A model generated the notes under the pieces. That model did no database searches and was not told the DNA's origin. It saw only the letters and a program-made list of their open reading frames with translations. A DNA stretch of 64,000 nt, taken from the NCBI GenBank assembly GCA_022495005.1, contig JAGYXB010002075.1, forward strand, positions 310,001-374,000. The letters are read 5' to 3'. A program made the translations under genes and the position numbers. Each line of letters opens with the position of its first letter. The first letter of the stretch is position 1. Below are positions 33,741 through 44,879 of this stretch, one piece after another. This DNA is from Rhyacophila brunnea (lineage: Eukaryota > Arthropoda > Insecta > Trichoptera > Rhyacophilidae).

Positions 33741-33859
33741 ACTTGCTTACCAACGATAACAAATATAAAACAATATAAAAATCCAGCAAAAGCTAGCGTA
33801 TTATATACCTAATAGAAAATTAAATTAATAGAAATAATTGGAAACTCAAGGAAAATAAT

Positions 33860-34057
33860 ATGTCAAGCGCACGATACACAGCATCATCCGTCCTACGATG
33901 GGGTAGTGATATTGGTGGGAAAATGAAAATTAATACTTGCCAGTACAGACGGAATGTAAATAAACCCACAAAGAACAAAAAAAATACTCTTAGGTTGGAA
34001 ACGGATCGTATTGAAAATATAACCAGAAGAAAACTTGACTCTCCAAAATTCTTTTGG
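33860..34057 (+). CDS. Candidate first coding exon, unknown product
   Basis: From an ATG (context ATAATGT) 66 codons stay open up to a strong splice-donor-like TTTTGG|GTAGGTAT. The product would begin MSSARYTASSVLRWGSDIGG and is basic, rich in K, R, T and N. The exon would end in phase 0. The opposite strand is also open over 33820-34083, which weakens the case. I see no domain and no homologue, and the flanks are AT-rich. Could be chance. Confidence 0.2.
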
Positions 34058-34060
34058 GTA

Positions 34061-34544
34061 GGTATCATAAGAAAAGAATTCATATATCCTTAAATGTTAT
34101 CATTTATTATAACATATTATTAGATACATAGATTTATGTAACCACAACGTTCAAATAAATAAAAATAGACATGATAGTATTATAAGAAGAAATGAAAGGA
34201 TTAAACTAAAAACAATAATGGTTTCACAAATAGCGTAACATAATTATATTTCTCTCTTCACGGCCAGAATTACAGATTAAGACAAAGTGGCGCTCTACGC
34301 GTGGACAGAAATACAAAGGTCTTTCATACTTAATTATATTTCACACTTTAATTTTCATTTAATCAATAATTAACGTCAAACAATGTGTATGGTGGTACAT
34401 TCTCACCTCGCTTTAGCTAATCCTGATTTACACACATTCTTAAACATTATTAAATCAAATACCATAATAATAATATTCCATCTAATTAACTCATATAGAA
34501 ACTGTTTGTTGAGCTTGAATATGGCGTAGTAGGTATTCATCATT
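34061..34544. other. AT-rich DNA, nothing recognised
   Basis: A GC-richer patch at 34260-34315 (GTGGCGCTCTACGCGTGGAC) is unassigned; no border or frame supports it. Confidence 0.5.
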
Positions 34545-34900
34545 ATTTCCATCATCATCAACCAGTGTCAATTGACTGCTGGATAAAGGTCCACCTATTT
34601 CACTCTTCTCGGTCACTAATTAAGTAGGATTACCAACTAAACTCGAGTGATTATTTACCGGAAATCTTCACCATCCTTCTTCAGGATGCGTTTACAACAC
34701 TGTCTTTCATTTTTCTCAATAATATTCTATTGCACTCATGATGCGTCTTTTTGGGGCCGCGGGGCGGGGGATATATTTCTAAAATATTCTCTGATGACTT
34801 CGACCATAGAACAGATTAATAAATATACATGTAAAAGCACTCGCCATGTTCCAGGGTACTTTATGACGGTGTGGCCATAAAATCTAAGCATGACTAAGCG
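34545..34900 (-). mobile_element. Decayed RTE-like LINE 3' end
   Basis: On the plus strand TCATCATCAACCAGTGTCAA followed by TTGACTGCTGGATAAAGGTC is the reverse of the widespread lepidopteran LINE terminus (ending in GAT repeats). The following 300 bp match 2160-2290 weakly, for example GGGTACTTTATGACGGTGTG against GGGTACCACTCTATGACGGT. Confidence 0.6.
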
Positions 34901-35089
34901 TGCAAAGTTCCCTCAATATTGAATGCACGTTCCATATGATTATCGTACATACATAACTATTAGCACGTGTTTAAGCTTATCACATATTTTATCACACTTG
35001 AAATCCGTAACCTGTTATACCACACCCAGTATGATAAGCCATTTCCCATTAATTTTATATTCCGTGGCTTTGACAAAGATTAACATTAA

Positions 35090-35725
35090 GGCTATACCTC
35101 AGTTGAGGCATGGTCTAAAAATATCGTGGCTAGGCGATGCGCCGATTGCGGGTAATATAATTTGTCATATAAATCCAACATGCGTCCATTTAATGTCTCC
35201 GATAGTCCCGACTCTTCTGTAGACTCATCCATTTCAATTCGTGACACTCAGTATGCGGGTATACAAAGCGCTTAACGTCAGCGGACAGCAGAGCCAGTCC
35301 AAAAAACAAAAAAAAATCTTTCTTAACTTTCTTCTTTAAGCACTACGGTGCGTGGTTGCAGCATCAGTCCCGTGCGGCTCCGTCTCGGGACGGAATGAGC
35401 ACTTAAAATTATTTCTTTCAGACACGTTTAAAGCGTCATAGAAAGCGGCCGTGCATATCCACGGTTGTGCATATATGACGAGTGGTGGTAGGCACTTTGT
35501 TCTATTAGTAACAATAATAATATATTCATTGACATGTTTTCTTTTTCAAGTAAATGGGTAACGTTTTTATTCATCTTTACACGATTTAACAATTAATACC
35601 CCCGTCGCTATCACGAAACAAATTGACCTATTTACACATCGACGTTCGCTCTCAGAATACCAGCGAGTCCAAAATTTCGTCGCGCCTATAGTTGAAAATT
35701 ATTTGCCGTTTCACTGATGCAAGCG
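35090..35725 (+). mobile_element. TTAA-flanked MITE, family G, copy 3 (longest)
   Basis: Follows TTAA (35086-35089) and starts GGCTATACCTCAGTTGAGGC. Compared with 52588-52956 it has an additional internal segment of about 300 bp (35197-35497) with a GC-rich part (GTCCCGTGCGGCTCCGTCTC). The right end GTTTCACTGATGCAAGCG has lost its TTAA. This may be the fuller form from which shorter copies derive, or contain a nested insert; no duplication is visible. Confidence 0.65.
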
Positions 35726-36313
35726 TATATTTTTTTCTGTACGCATGGGTGCAAGGGGAGAAAACTGCGTGTATTGTCATTGCACGAAGCGGAAATACAT
35801 TCAGATTTTGTTTTTTAGATATTTTGACTTTGGTTATAATGTGTAGTGATTTAGGCATTAAATATAAGATATTTTATAGAATATGACAGATTTGGTATTA
35901 ATTGTTAAAGTAACTAAGTAAATACGTACAATCTATTTTTAAATATCTTCTAAACTTTGAGAATCACTCTTAAATCTCGACTCTTTGAGAGAATGCAATT
36001 TTAAATTTAAAGAAATGAAATAATCATTGGGTAAGCGTCATAAAAACTGCAAGTTCAAGTTTTTGTACGTACTCACGAATTTCGATCGTTTTATTTTAAA
36101 TCGTTCACTTTCATTGCATTTTATTTACACGTATTGAATTTTATTGCCATTTATGTTTTTGTTTGTCAGTGAACGACGAAATTTTGTTTTATTTCCCAAG
36201 ACATATTTCGCGTTTTTAGTTCAATCGCTGAAACTAACTGGATGACTTACGTGTTATTAATTTTATATAATTGAAAAAATATACCCACTCATAATATAAT
36301 TACTAATTATTAT
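35726..36313. other. AT-rich DNA, nothing recognised
   Basis: Overlapping opposite-strand frames at 35652-35886 are short and partly within the MITE. Confidence 0.5.
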
Positions 36314-36326
36314 CAACTGTTAATAT

Positions 36327-36715
36327 CTTCTTCTTACACGGAGCTACATCCCGGGGTGGGATTTGGCCTCCTCCACAACCGCTCTCCACTCACTCCGGTC
36401 TCTCGCCACACTTCTCCAGTTACCGGGTCTTCCTATATGAAGCCAGTCCACTTCTACGGCGTCAGCCCATCTCCTTCTTGGACGGCCTCTGGGTCTCTTC
36501 CGTTGGGGTAGCCACTTCGTCATGATCCTTGGCACTCTAACTTCAGGCATTCTCTCCACATGTCCCGCCCATCGTAGTCTTTGGTAGAACTCCACCTATA
36601 GTAATAGAGAATGACTCTACCTACGCTATGGCCGGTCCCAAGCCCGGATAAAGAAGGAGGGTTCGTCGTAAGGCTAATCACCCAACACGGTAAAACCTGA
36701 TTACGAACACCAAAA
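36327..36715 (-). mobile_element. RTE-like LINE with internal deletion
   Basis: Exact 13-bp duplication CAACTGTTAATAT (36314-36326 and 36716-36728). On the minus strand an 83-codon frame (36595-36344) encodes the ORF2 end: EFYQRLRWAGHVERMPEVRV, PRGRPRRRWADAVEVDWLHI, RSVARDRSEWRAVVEEAKSH and PGM before the stop, with a GAAGAAG tail. The 120 bp upstream (36597-36715) is a different LINE-like segment (GGCCGGTCCCAAGCCCGGAT on the plus strand), so an internal part is missing rather than only the 5' end. The coding part is well preserved, so the insertion is fairly young. Confidence 0.88.
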
Positions 36716-36859
36716 CAACTGTTAATATATTATATAGATAATTCATTCGTATTTAAATTGCTTATATACCATCATAATAAACGTATCATTTACAGTCTGG
36801 ATCAATCCAATCTTCTATAGTATGCTTCTTCTGGGTTTAATTATTAATTCTCTCCATTA

Positions 36860-37095
36860 AAGCCTTGTCCAGGTGACGCGATTTAACTCGCGCGTAAAAC
36901 TCGCACGCATTCCAAGTACATGTGACCTCATTGAGACGTCGACATGCACTCGCGACGACTCACCTCTCGCGCGCGGCAAGGCACATGTGACTTCATTGAG
37001 CCGCCCACATGCACTCTCGCGTATTGCGGCGAGACACGCGTCATGTAGACAAGCTCTAATATAGTGAGCGCGCATGGGTCGAACGAGACTAATTT
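36860..37095. repeat. GC-rich block with two 65-bp units and E-box-like sites
   Basis: ACATGTGACCTCATTGAGAC (36918) is repeated as ACATGTGACTTCATTGAGCC (36983), each followed by CACATGCACT or GACATGCACT and CTCGCG. CATGTG E-box-like motifs and many CpGs (CGCGCG) stand out against AT-rich flanks. Short frames on both strands are by-products. It might be a regulatory island or a GC-rich repeat; undecided. Confidence 0.6.
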
Positions 37096-37688
37096 CTTTT
37101 GAAGCCATATGTTACGATCTTGTAAATTCAACATAACGTGTGGGTTACTAAAAAAATCTAGAGCATAAATAAATATATTAATACTGTCCTTAAAAATTCT
37201 TAAGAAGTAATTATTAGGCAATTCAATTCTTAAGTGATTACATATATAAAAATGTACTCCCGGTTTTTACTTGACACAGAAAAATTTGATCTTTAGTATT
37301 GATATCATTACTATTATGAAATTCTTGGAACCTATCCATATAAATATAAAAAAATGCTTTGAAGATAATTAGGACTATTTTATTTAGTCCTACACTACTG
37401 ACTAACATAAATTTCACATTTATAACTAGAAGGCAGTCAAAGTCCACAACGGATTAAAAAGTGAACGGTGAGAGAATTAATTTTTTTAATAAATTTCTTG
37501 AACGTTCCTCGTAGTAAATTATTCAAGTACAAGGCCTCTACTTAAATGCAGTTATATTTTAATATTTCACAGAATATGTTTTACATTAATTTTATAAGGA
37601 AAATGCCAAAGATAATAAGTAAAAAATATGGTCAAATATTTATTAGCGAATAGTTACAAAAAAATCATATTATTCTGTTCACTGTATC
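37096..37688. other. AT-rich DNA, nothing recognised
   Basis: No border or coding signal seen. Confidence 0.5.
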
Positions 37689-37691
37689 TAA

Positions 37692-38678
37692 AGGCTTGTT
37701 TACACAGACTAGAAATTACTAATCATTCGTACTCGCTACTTGCACTAATATTGACATGTGTAAATATACCGAATACTAATAAGAATTAGTAAAATGCAAG
37801 TGTGAATGAATAGAAAACCACTATATTTACTAATCATTACCAACTTCTCGCAACTAGCAAACTGCTCAACTATTACCCAATTAGTATTTAGTGACAATTA
37901 AGAATACGAATAGGAGTATTCATCATATTTTTTGTATTTGCTATAATGCTACTAATAGGTACGCGTCTTCTACTGTTTTTGTTCTTCTTTCTTTCGGCCA
38001 TGTTCTCCCTTAGTTTAAGTATATGGACACTACCGGCGCCTCAAATAATCTATGTTCAGTCATTCCAGCATACCGTAGTCTTAGATTATAGAAAAATATA
38101 GATAGAGCTATTGCAAGTGTTTGTCCCTCAAAACATGACGAACTTTTTCACGCACTTGCCTCGCCCCCTTCACGCTTCCTCCGCGACCCTTTCCCGGGTT
38201 ATTCGAAAATATGCGTTACTGTGTGCGTGTCGTAGTGTTGCCAGATATCGAATATTTATTCCAATATTATAATTTTACAAGCGATGTTTTTATAAATTAG
38301 ATTATGGCAACACTGGCATGTTGGCTATGCACTTGGTAAAACATTACTCACTAAAATCGGCCCATGCAGAGGGCTTGACCGTAGTATTAAAAGTATTTAG
38401 CAACCTTCCAGCACACCTGAATCCGGTTGGCTTGAAAAACAAACAAGCCAGGTTTAAGTTATCTTCTGGCATCCGCAGCATATAACCGAGCCAGATCCAG
38501 CGTTGCGTTTTTATTCTCAGCGAAGTGAGAGGCTACTTGGTTTACTCTCTTATCTTCTCGTTTTTTCCTAAAGTTATATACCGCTTTTATTTTGCAATTA
38601 ATATAAACTCTATTCATCGTTTCAAGTAACTTAGTGGCTAGTGCAACTAGCGAGTACTAAGACCATGTGAACAAGCCT
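37692..38678. mobile_element. TAA-flanked inverted-repeat element (PIF/Harbinger-like) with insert
   Basis: Left end AGGCTTGTTTACACAGACTA and right end (reversed) AGGCTTGTTCACATGGTCTT pair, and TACTCGCTACTTGCAC / TACTCGCTAGTTGCAC extend the arms. TAA lies on both sides (37689-37691, 38679-38681), the 3-bp duplication of Harbinger-type elements. The middle, about 37985-38625, is foreign LINE-like sequence. The non-LINE part has no ORF. Confidence 0.75.
37985..38625 (-). mobile_element. LINE-like remnant inside the Harbinger-like element
   Basis: Segments such as GAGAGGCTACTTGGTTTACT (plus strand) correspond to the block at 6598-6620 of the LINE at 6340-7360 (GATAGGCTACTTGGTCCGTT). TTCTTCTTTCTTTCGGCC at the left may be the reversed tail. 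Within it, 38236-38324 is a small imperfect hairpin with AGTGTTGCCAGA and TGGCAACACT. Confidence 0.45.
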
Positions 38679-38681
38679 TAA

Positions 38682-39650
38682 GAACCACTTTACTGGCATA
38701 CTGTACCAGAAAGTAAGAGTAAATAAGTACATATTATTTTTCATCATATTTCTGAAAGTCATATTGAGCCATGATATTGTGTCAGAAAATGGTTATTCTT
38801 GTCACATAAATCTTCCCATAGCCCTAAGACATTATTATAATAGGCGTTGCTTAAACACTGCCGAAATATATATACGTAACTTTATTATGATATAATATAA
38901 CTACGTATAAACAGATTTTTTAAATTTAAAACACCATCAGCAATAGAATGAACATACTTTTTCTCACGCATATTAGCCCATGTATTTTTTTTTTTTATAA
39001 ACTTGTTGAAACAAATTTCCTGTAGAAATTTCGCTTAGATATAACAAACATGTTCAACTGCTTTCCAGTATTGATCATTGTTATATAATATATCATTAGA
39101 AATAAAACTTGTTTTATTTTCATAAAACATCTTAATAATTAGGTACCTAATAAAAAATAATTTTAAACCGTTTGAGTAATTTTTTGGGATCCGGGCTTAG
39201 TCTTTTGGCATCTTAGGACACTCACCAATGGTAAATGCACACTGACAACGAATATAAATAATTCTCGCTTATGTAATAAATCAATACAATTAAATATGAT
39301 AAAAACCGTATTATCTACTATGTAAAGGATCAGGATATAAAAACATTTTTTTAATAATATATGAATTGTTTGTAAAAACCCATAGTGGGTATTATATTTG
39401 TTACATATTATTAATACATTCAATAAGCACATTATTCTGTGATTACTCGTAAATAATGTAACCAAGCAACGTCTTGAGAATTTTTAAAAGATAGCTAATG
39501 ATAAATGTCCATGAATATACCTACCCACTAAATAAAAAGCAAATGAACAATCTTATGGTATAACTCGTATTCAATAAATTGAATGCATGAATCGCAGTGC
39601 TAAAATGTCAGATTTTAAGGTGAATACTTCAGCTATCAAAGGCATATAGT
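38682..39650. other. AT-rich DNA, nothing recognised
   Basis: One 100-codon minus frame (39163-39465) is hydrophobic and compositionally AT-driven; no domain is visible. Confidence 0.5.
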
Positions 39651-39654
39651 TTAA

Positions 39655-40325
39655 GTGGGGACATGCTCGTCGTAGGTCAAAATTGAGTTTTTATTGTATT
39701 TTCAAACCATGATCCTGGACACTCCTTAAACGTTGTAGATAATCTATTTATATAATTTTGAAGCCTTATTATCCTTTATAGTTATTTTAAACATTTGATG
39801 ACTGCATAAAGTATTTTTGTTACATAAAATAGTATTCTTTTAAACCTCTCGCTCTAATGTTTTAGAATATAGTCATATTTCGGTACATAACTGTGCAGTG
39901 GTGTTAAGATTTTTTACGTTTATTAATTTTTAAACGCATTTATGAAACCATTAGTATAATTCATTATGAGATAATTTTTGTAAAATATTCACGATAAAAA
40001 ATTATATTGATAATCTCTGTGATCCCAAATTTGACAAGAATTATGCATTTTATTATTCAAAAAATCGGCAAGATTAACACATTTGAAGATGATTCTAAAG
40101 ATATTTATTATAAGCTATGTCTTTGACCATTCAAGTGTGATGAACATCTTATGAATAATGATTGCTTTATAATAATTATTGACCTAAGAATAAGGTAGTG
40201 TTTTTTTGAAATACGCCATTTCTTTTGGCATTCCCCAGTGGTTAAGCTACAACATACGGCCGTAGCCATAAATTGACAAACTATAATTAAAGTAGGGAGT
40301 AAAATTATGTAAACGCGCGTGTTTC
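39655..40325 (+). mobile_element. Foldback family E, single arm
   Basis: Begins after TTAA (39651-39654) with GTGGGGACATGCTCGTCG and runs through the full E arm to AAACGCGCGTGTTTC. It is almost identical by eye to both arms of 49712-51095, but has no second arm, so it is a solo or truncated copy. Frames within it (40108-40353) are chance. Confidence 0.8.
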
Positions 40326-40684
40326 TAGTATCCAGATACCAGTTTGCTACCATTTGTTTACATACTTACATACAATAATTAATTTAGATTTTCTATTGTT
40401 CATTTATTTTATAATTCTGTAATGAAATTCATTTTTTGTATAACGAAAATTCCACATAAATTATTATACAGTTTTCCTCGACAGTTGAGAAAAGAGTCTG
40501 CAAAGCAAAACCCAATTAGTATTTCATAACATATAAGTGTATGGTAAATTGGTGATTTATATATTATTTAATAGATTTGACATCTTAATTGCTAAATTAT
40601 TGTGCTATCAAAAATATAATATTTCACTTTCTTTTGGCCTGTTTATTTTTATGTTTTTAACAATATAAATCGGTTTATTGTGTT

Positions 40685-40697
40685 GGGTCAATGACCT
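40685..40697. promoter_or_regulatory. Candidate ecdysone response element (IR-1)
   Basis: GGGTCAATGACCT fits the EcR/USP inverted-repeat consensus RGKTCANTGAMCY at every position. A TATATAAAG TATA-like box lies about 90 bp downstream (40789). Match to consensus is seen; function is inference. Confidence 0.35.
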
Positions 40698-40793
40698 CAC
40701 GGAAAAAGCAAACGAAGAAATGTACGCATTGAAGTAAACAATAATTATTCGGTTAGTGGGCGTTGGAAGTATGTATACCAACTTTACTATATA

Positions 40794-41167
40794 AAGCCTC
40801 CCCCTCAATAATGATCTATGTTACATTTGGGCATTTTGAGATAATCAAATAAAACTATTTTGTTGAGTAGAAATTATTTATAATTAAAAGGCCTCTCCTG
40901 AATTCCTTAATCACTTATATTTATTCCTCTTCCAATTTTCCATGTACATTTTTCTATGTGAAGGCTGTTTGCATCCGCAGGGTTAACAAAAACTCTCATG
41001 TCATCTTCCATTTTGACAAATGCATAGATAATTATTGCAGGGAGGCCAACATAACGCATCAAAAACAAGTGAGTGTTTCTAGATCAAAAAAAATAAATAT
41101 TCCAAAACATAATATTTAGTTCAAAACTGCCAAAATGTAATATAGATCATTATTGAGGCGAAGGCTT
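40794..41167. mobile_element. Inverted-repeat element with 45-bp arms
   Basis: CCTCAATAATGATCTATGTT at the left (40809) is inverted at the right as ATATAGATCATTATTGAGG (41139-41157), and pairing extends to AAGCCT and AGGCTT at the ends. About 370 bp, non-coding. No clear target duplication. Confidence 0.7.
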
Positions 41168-42906
41168 CACATATTAAATAAAATAATACTTACTGAATCT
41201 TGGCAAAAGGGTTACTTATTTAAATTAGATATAGATAAAATACAAATATATTTGATAAAAAAATTAAATTTTAAATAAAACGAATATAAATTTTTAGAAA
41301 TAACTAATTCTTCAAAATGTTTCGATATAATCTTATTATGTAGTTACCAATTAGTATGCAATAGTAATATTTATTAAAATACACCCAAAACTAGATATAT
41401 TTTAACCAACGTTATAATGAAGCCTCCTTTTATAGAGATTGAGTCTAAATTTATAAAATTGAAGCGAAAGAAAACCGCTGGTCTACTGATTAAGTTAACT
41501 ACAAATTACTTCGATTTGCAGGTTCATTATTATAAAGAACTTTAAATTTGCAGGACATAATATACAAATACAATCCGTCGCGATGAGTTAATAATCAGCC
41601 TGTAATAACACACTTATGATAGATTATTATTTAATTGAAAAATCCTTTAAAATCTGTGTAAAACCATTTATAATAAATTGTACTCGACTAGGTGATCATA
41701 ATGGACATTAAAAATTGGCCGCCATATAATATGAATAAAAAAATCGGAACTGCAATTGAATGATGTTATTATTTGTGGTTTGGGTTTCAGTCGACTACAA
41801 GGCCGACTATATTCACTATTCAGGCCGTAGTACTAAATTACGAATGATAGTGCTAGTTATTGATTATCTTAGAATGCAATGCGATAACCAGGTCGCAATA
41901 AGTGAAGATTTTCGATCGCATATTTCGTTTAAAGTATTACCATTTATTTCCATATACAGTAATCATCATTTTCTACAAACTTTTTACCATTATATTGCAT
42001 TCGCAGTATGAGCAATAACTAACTACCAACGAATTGTACAGGTTTGTGTCACGGCCTGACTATAGTGGGTTTTGAGTCAGCTATAAAGTGGTGTGGCCTA
42101 TAGTCAACTGTTGCCTATCTCATTGGGTTCAATAGATTCAAATAAATCTATTTATACATTTTGTATATCTAAATTGTGAAAGTTTCAAGCAATAATAATA
42201 TGTAACGTCGGAGAAATAATAAGAAAGAACAACACACGGTGATTACCGGAATACCGAATAAGATGTATATTTTAATTTCTGTTTATTCTCAAAAATATTT
42301 TTTTATCGTAAATAATATTATGAACGTTAACAATGCGAGTTTTTAAATTATGATGGCATCCAATTATAATAAACCAAATCGTTTTATTGGGCACTTTACT
42401 TTTTCATGACATGATTGTGTAAGCAGACGTTTCGATTGCCCACATGTCCGACGAAATATAATATATTACATGCAAAGCTGTGTTTATTGCAATTTCATAC
42501 AATTTATATTGTATGTTCATAATGATTTATGTACATTGTATAGTAGAGCAACTTTTTTAATCAGGTTGCATACAACACCCACATATGATTTTCATAAGAT
42601 CGAAATAATTGACAATCAACATTTTAATGATATTCTTACAACAATTCATTTAAAACTAGCAACCGCATTTTATACTGCATTCATTCTGCATTATTTTTTT
42701 TATTATTATTTTAAATATTTATTATAGTTATAATAAAATTCAAGTGTCTCTCAATGATTTCAAAATATTTGAATTTTTATCAGTATTTTTTCACCCCAAG
42801 CCCAAAATATATATTTGTTGTCTTTCTATTTTTTTACTTCTGGTGAAACTGCTGAACCAATATTGATGAAACTTAAAATACAGACTACAAAGTTGGTACC
42901 AATTAG
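41168..42906. other. AT-rich DNA, nothing recognised
   Basis: Frames at 41760-42011 and 42470-42727 lack motifs. No bounded repeat seen. Confidence 0.5.
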
Positions 42907-42914
42907 ATCGTGTT

Positions 42915-43151
42915 CAGGGCTCGAAATGGACCGGAGTGCACCGGAGCGCCGTTCCGGTTCGTAAAATCCCTAAAATTATCGCTCCGTCTCGTTGATATTT
43001 TAATTTGACCGTCTCAGCTAGATTTTCCATATAATGTAAAAATCCAACACACTTATCTTTATAAAATACACATGCAATTATATAACTATGTTAATATTTT
43101 CGTAAAATTATTGAACGCTCCGGTTCGTAAAATATTCCATTTCGAGCGCTA
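42915..43151. mobile_element. hAT MITE, family Q, copy 2
   Basis: Starts CAGGGCTCGAAATGGACCGG, ends ...CCATTTCGAGCGCTA. The exact 8-bp duplication ATCGTGTT is at 42907-42914 and 43152-43159. The interior CGCTCCGTCTC and TTTGACCGTCTCAG are in opposite orientation to 32673-32905. Non-coding, 237 bp. Confidence 0.9.
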
Positions 43152-43218
43152 ATCGTGTTACATCAATGCAGCGAAGTAGTGAGGTGAGGTGTGAGTAGAG
43201 TATATATCCTATATGTAC

Positions 43219-43275
43219 TATATCCAACCGTTGTCGAATAATGCATTTGCAACAGTTCATCACGAGTAGGTTAAA
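43219..43275. repeat. Diverged partial unit upstream of the tandem array
   Basis: TATATCCAACCGTTGTCGAA and CAACAGTTCATCACGAGTAG match the unit of the array that follows but with more differences. This appears to be the older sequence from which the array expanded. Confidence 0.6.
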
Positions 43276-43295
43276 GTGGTCAGATAGCAGCAGTA

Positions 43296-43725
43296 TGCAA
43301 GTAGAGGCGTGCGCGTCTATATCCAACCGTTATCGAATAACACACTCTCAACAATTTATCACAAATAGGTAACACTACTTTAGCAGCGGTGGAATTATAG
43401 TCTTAATTTAAGTACGTACCTAAGTACATTTTGTACAGACAGTTGCAAGTAGAGGCGTGCGCGTCTATATCCAACCGTTGTCGAATAACACACTCTCAAC
43501 AATTTATCACAAATAGGTAACACTACTTTAGCAGCGGTGGAATTATAGTCTTAATTTAAGTACGTACCTAAGTACATTTTGTACAGACAGTTGCAAGTAG
43601 AGGCGTGCGCGTCTATATCCAACCGTTGTCGAATAACACACTCTCAACAATTTATCACGAATAGGTAACACTACTTTAGCAGCGGTGGAATTATAGTCTT
43701 AATTTAAGTACGTACCTAAGTGCAT
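43296..43725. repeat. 148-bp tandem repeat, 2.9 units
   Basis: Units begin TGCAAGTAGAGGCGTGCGCG at 43296, 43444 and 43592; the last is cut at about 43725. The units are nearly identical (a handful of substitutions by eye), so amplification is recent. Part of the unit (CAACAATTTATCACAAATAG) resembles the outer end of family I at 7567. Confidence 0.92.
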
Positions 43726-43732
43726 TTTTTAT

Positions 43733-43792
43733 TGGATCTACATCCCTGCGTGGATCTTGCCCACCTCCCTAAGAGGTTTTTATACTATAGAT
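43733..43792 (-). mobile_element. Short LINE 3' end fragment
   Basis: GGATCTACATCCCTGCGTGG aligns with GGAGCTACATCCCGGGGTGG at 36341, the 3' end of the RTE-like LINE there. Only about 60 bp remain. Confidence 0.5.
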
Positions 43793-44180
43793 TTGTCTGT
43801 TAAAATAATGAATAAAGCCAGGTACTTTCATTACGTAAACGTCAAATTTGTGTTGTTATGTCAAATACAAGACAGGACACGCCACATGCAGCCATTCTCG
43901 AAATCTCAAGGTTAATTCAGATATTTTCTTCCGTTCTCTCCGTAATCTTCCAAACAATTGTGCCTAAAAAATAAAAATTGTTCCAATTCGGTCACGATTA
44001 CAGAGAACGATTCAAAAGTGACTTCTCAAGATCGTGGTAGACGATTGGACTAGACGGTCAGCCAGAGAATCTGGCAATGTAATTTGAGCTTAACTATCTC
44101 AAATCTTTTACATCTGCGGTACAAATAAAGACTTTGTTTGGTACAGTAAAATATATTAAATAAAAAAAACTTTTTCTTCT
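43793..44180. other. Unrecognised sequence
   Basis: Nothing that I can assign. Confidence 0.45.
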
Positions 44181-44184
44181 TTAA

Positions 44185-44670
44185 CAATGTCTGCACTTTA
44201 GTTGGAGATGTCTTTGTGGAAACCACTTGGCACCTCCAAGAATCCTTGTCACTCACCAGTCTTTTTGCTTCTAGCTCATACCAGCAATCCGTGGCTCTGC
44301 CGTATATACTCTGTAGATAGTATTTAGTGGCCCGCTGGAATCCAGTTAGCTTGAAGGACAGGCACGCTTATTTGACAACTCAATCATGGGCATTCAAGAG
44401 ACAATCGACAGGCTGCATAATAAATAATTCTGAAAATCAACGCAAAGAAAATCAACGTTTTGTGCAATAGTACTTTATCCCGATCTATCGCCCTGCATCT
44501 TGCACCACAGCTATTGTATCAGACCCTTAGTTTTTATTTGAAGCGTCAGTATTTTTGATGACTGGAAAAGTTTCAGGAGCCGTTACCCAAGACAGGAGTC
44601 GCCATGCACTTAAGTGTGCTTCGAAATGACTTGTTAAGGATGCCCATGTAAGTAGGGCGCACGTAATCAA
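44185..44670. mobile_element. Rearranged LINE remnants
   Basis: CACTTGGCACCTCCAAGAAT (44222) matches 6403 of the 6340-7360 LINE on the same strand, whereas GACAATCGACAGGCTGCATA (44401) is the post-YxDD region in plus orientation, opposite to that LINE. The pieces have therefore been inverted relative to each other. A third piece, CCAAGACAGGAGTCGCCATG (44588), recurs near 63370. Confidence 0.45.
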
Positions 44671-44879
44671 TATTACGCGCATTTTTTTTATAAATGCAAC
44701 AAATTTGGCCATTGTTGCGACCAGGTTGAACATGATACGTGATCTAGATTGAAAATTTTATTTTAACTTCTAAAAGCAGTGGATCGGAAAAGAGTTTATT
44801 CATATTTACTTAATTAAGTATCTCTTAAATATAATATAAAAAATATACTTGGTTGGGCCAAATATGATGGCCGTCATTC

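Noticed and set aside
38236..38324. Separate MITE with AGTGTTGCCA ends
   Set aside because: Stem is only about 10 bp and no duplication is visible.
43219..43725. CRISPR-like or regulatory array
   Set aside because: Units are 148 bp, fully repeated without unique spacers, in a eukaryotic sequence: a plain tandem repeat.
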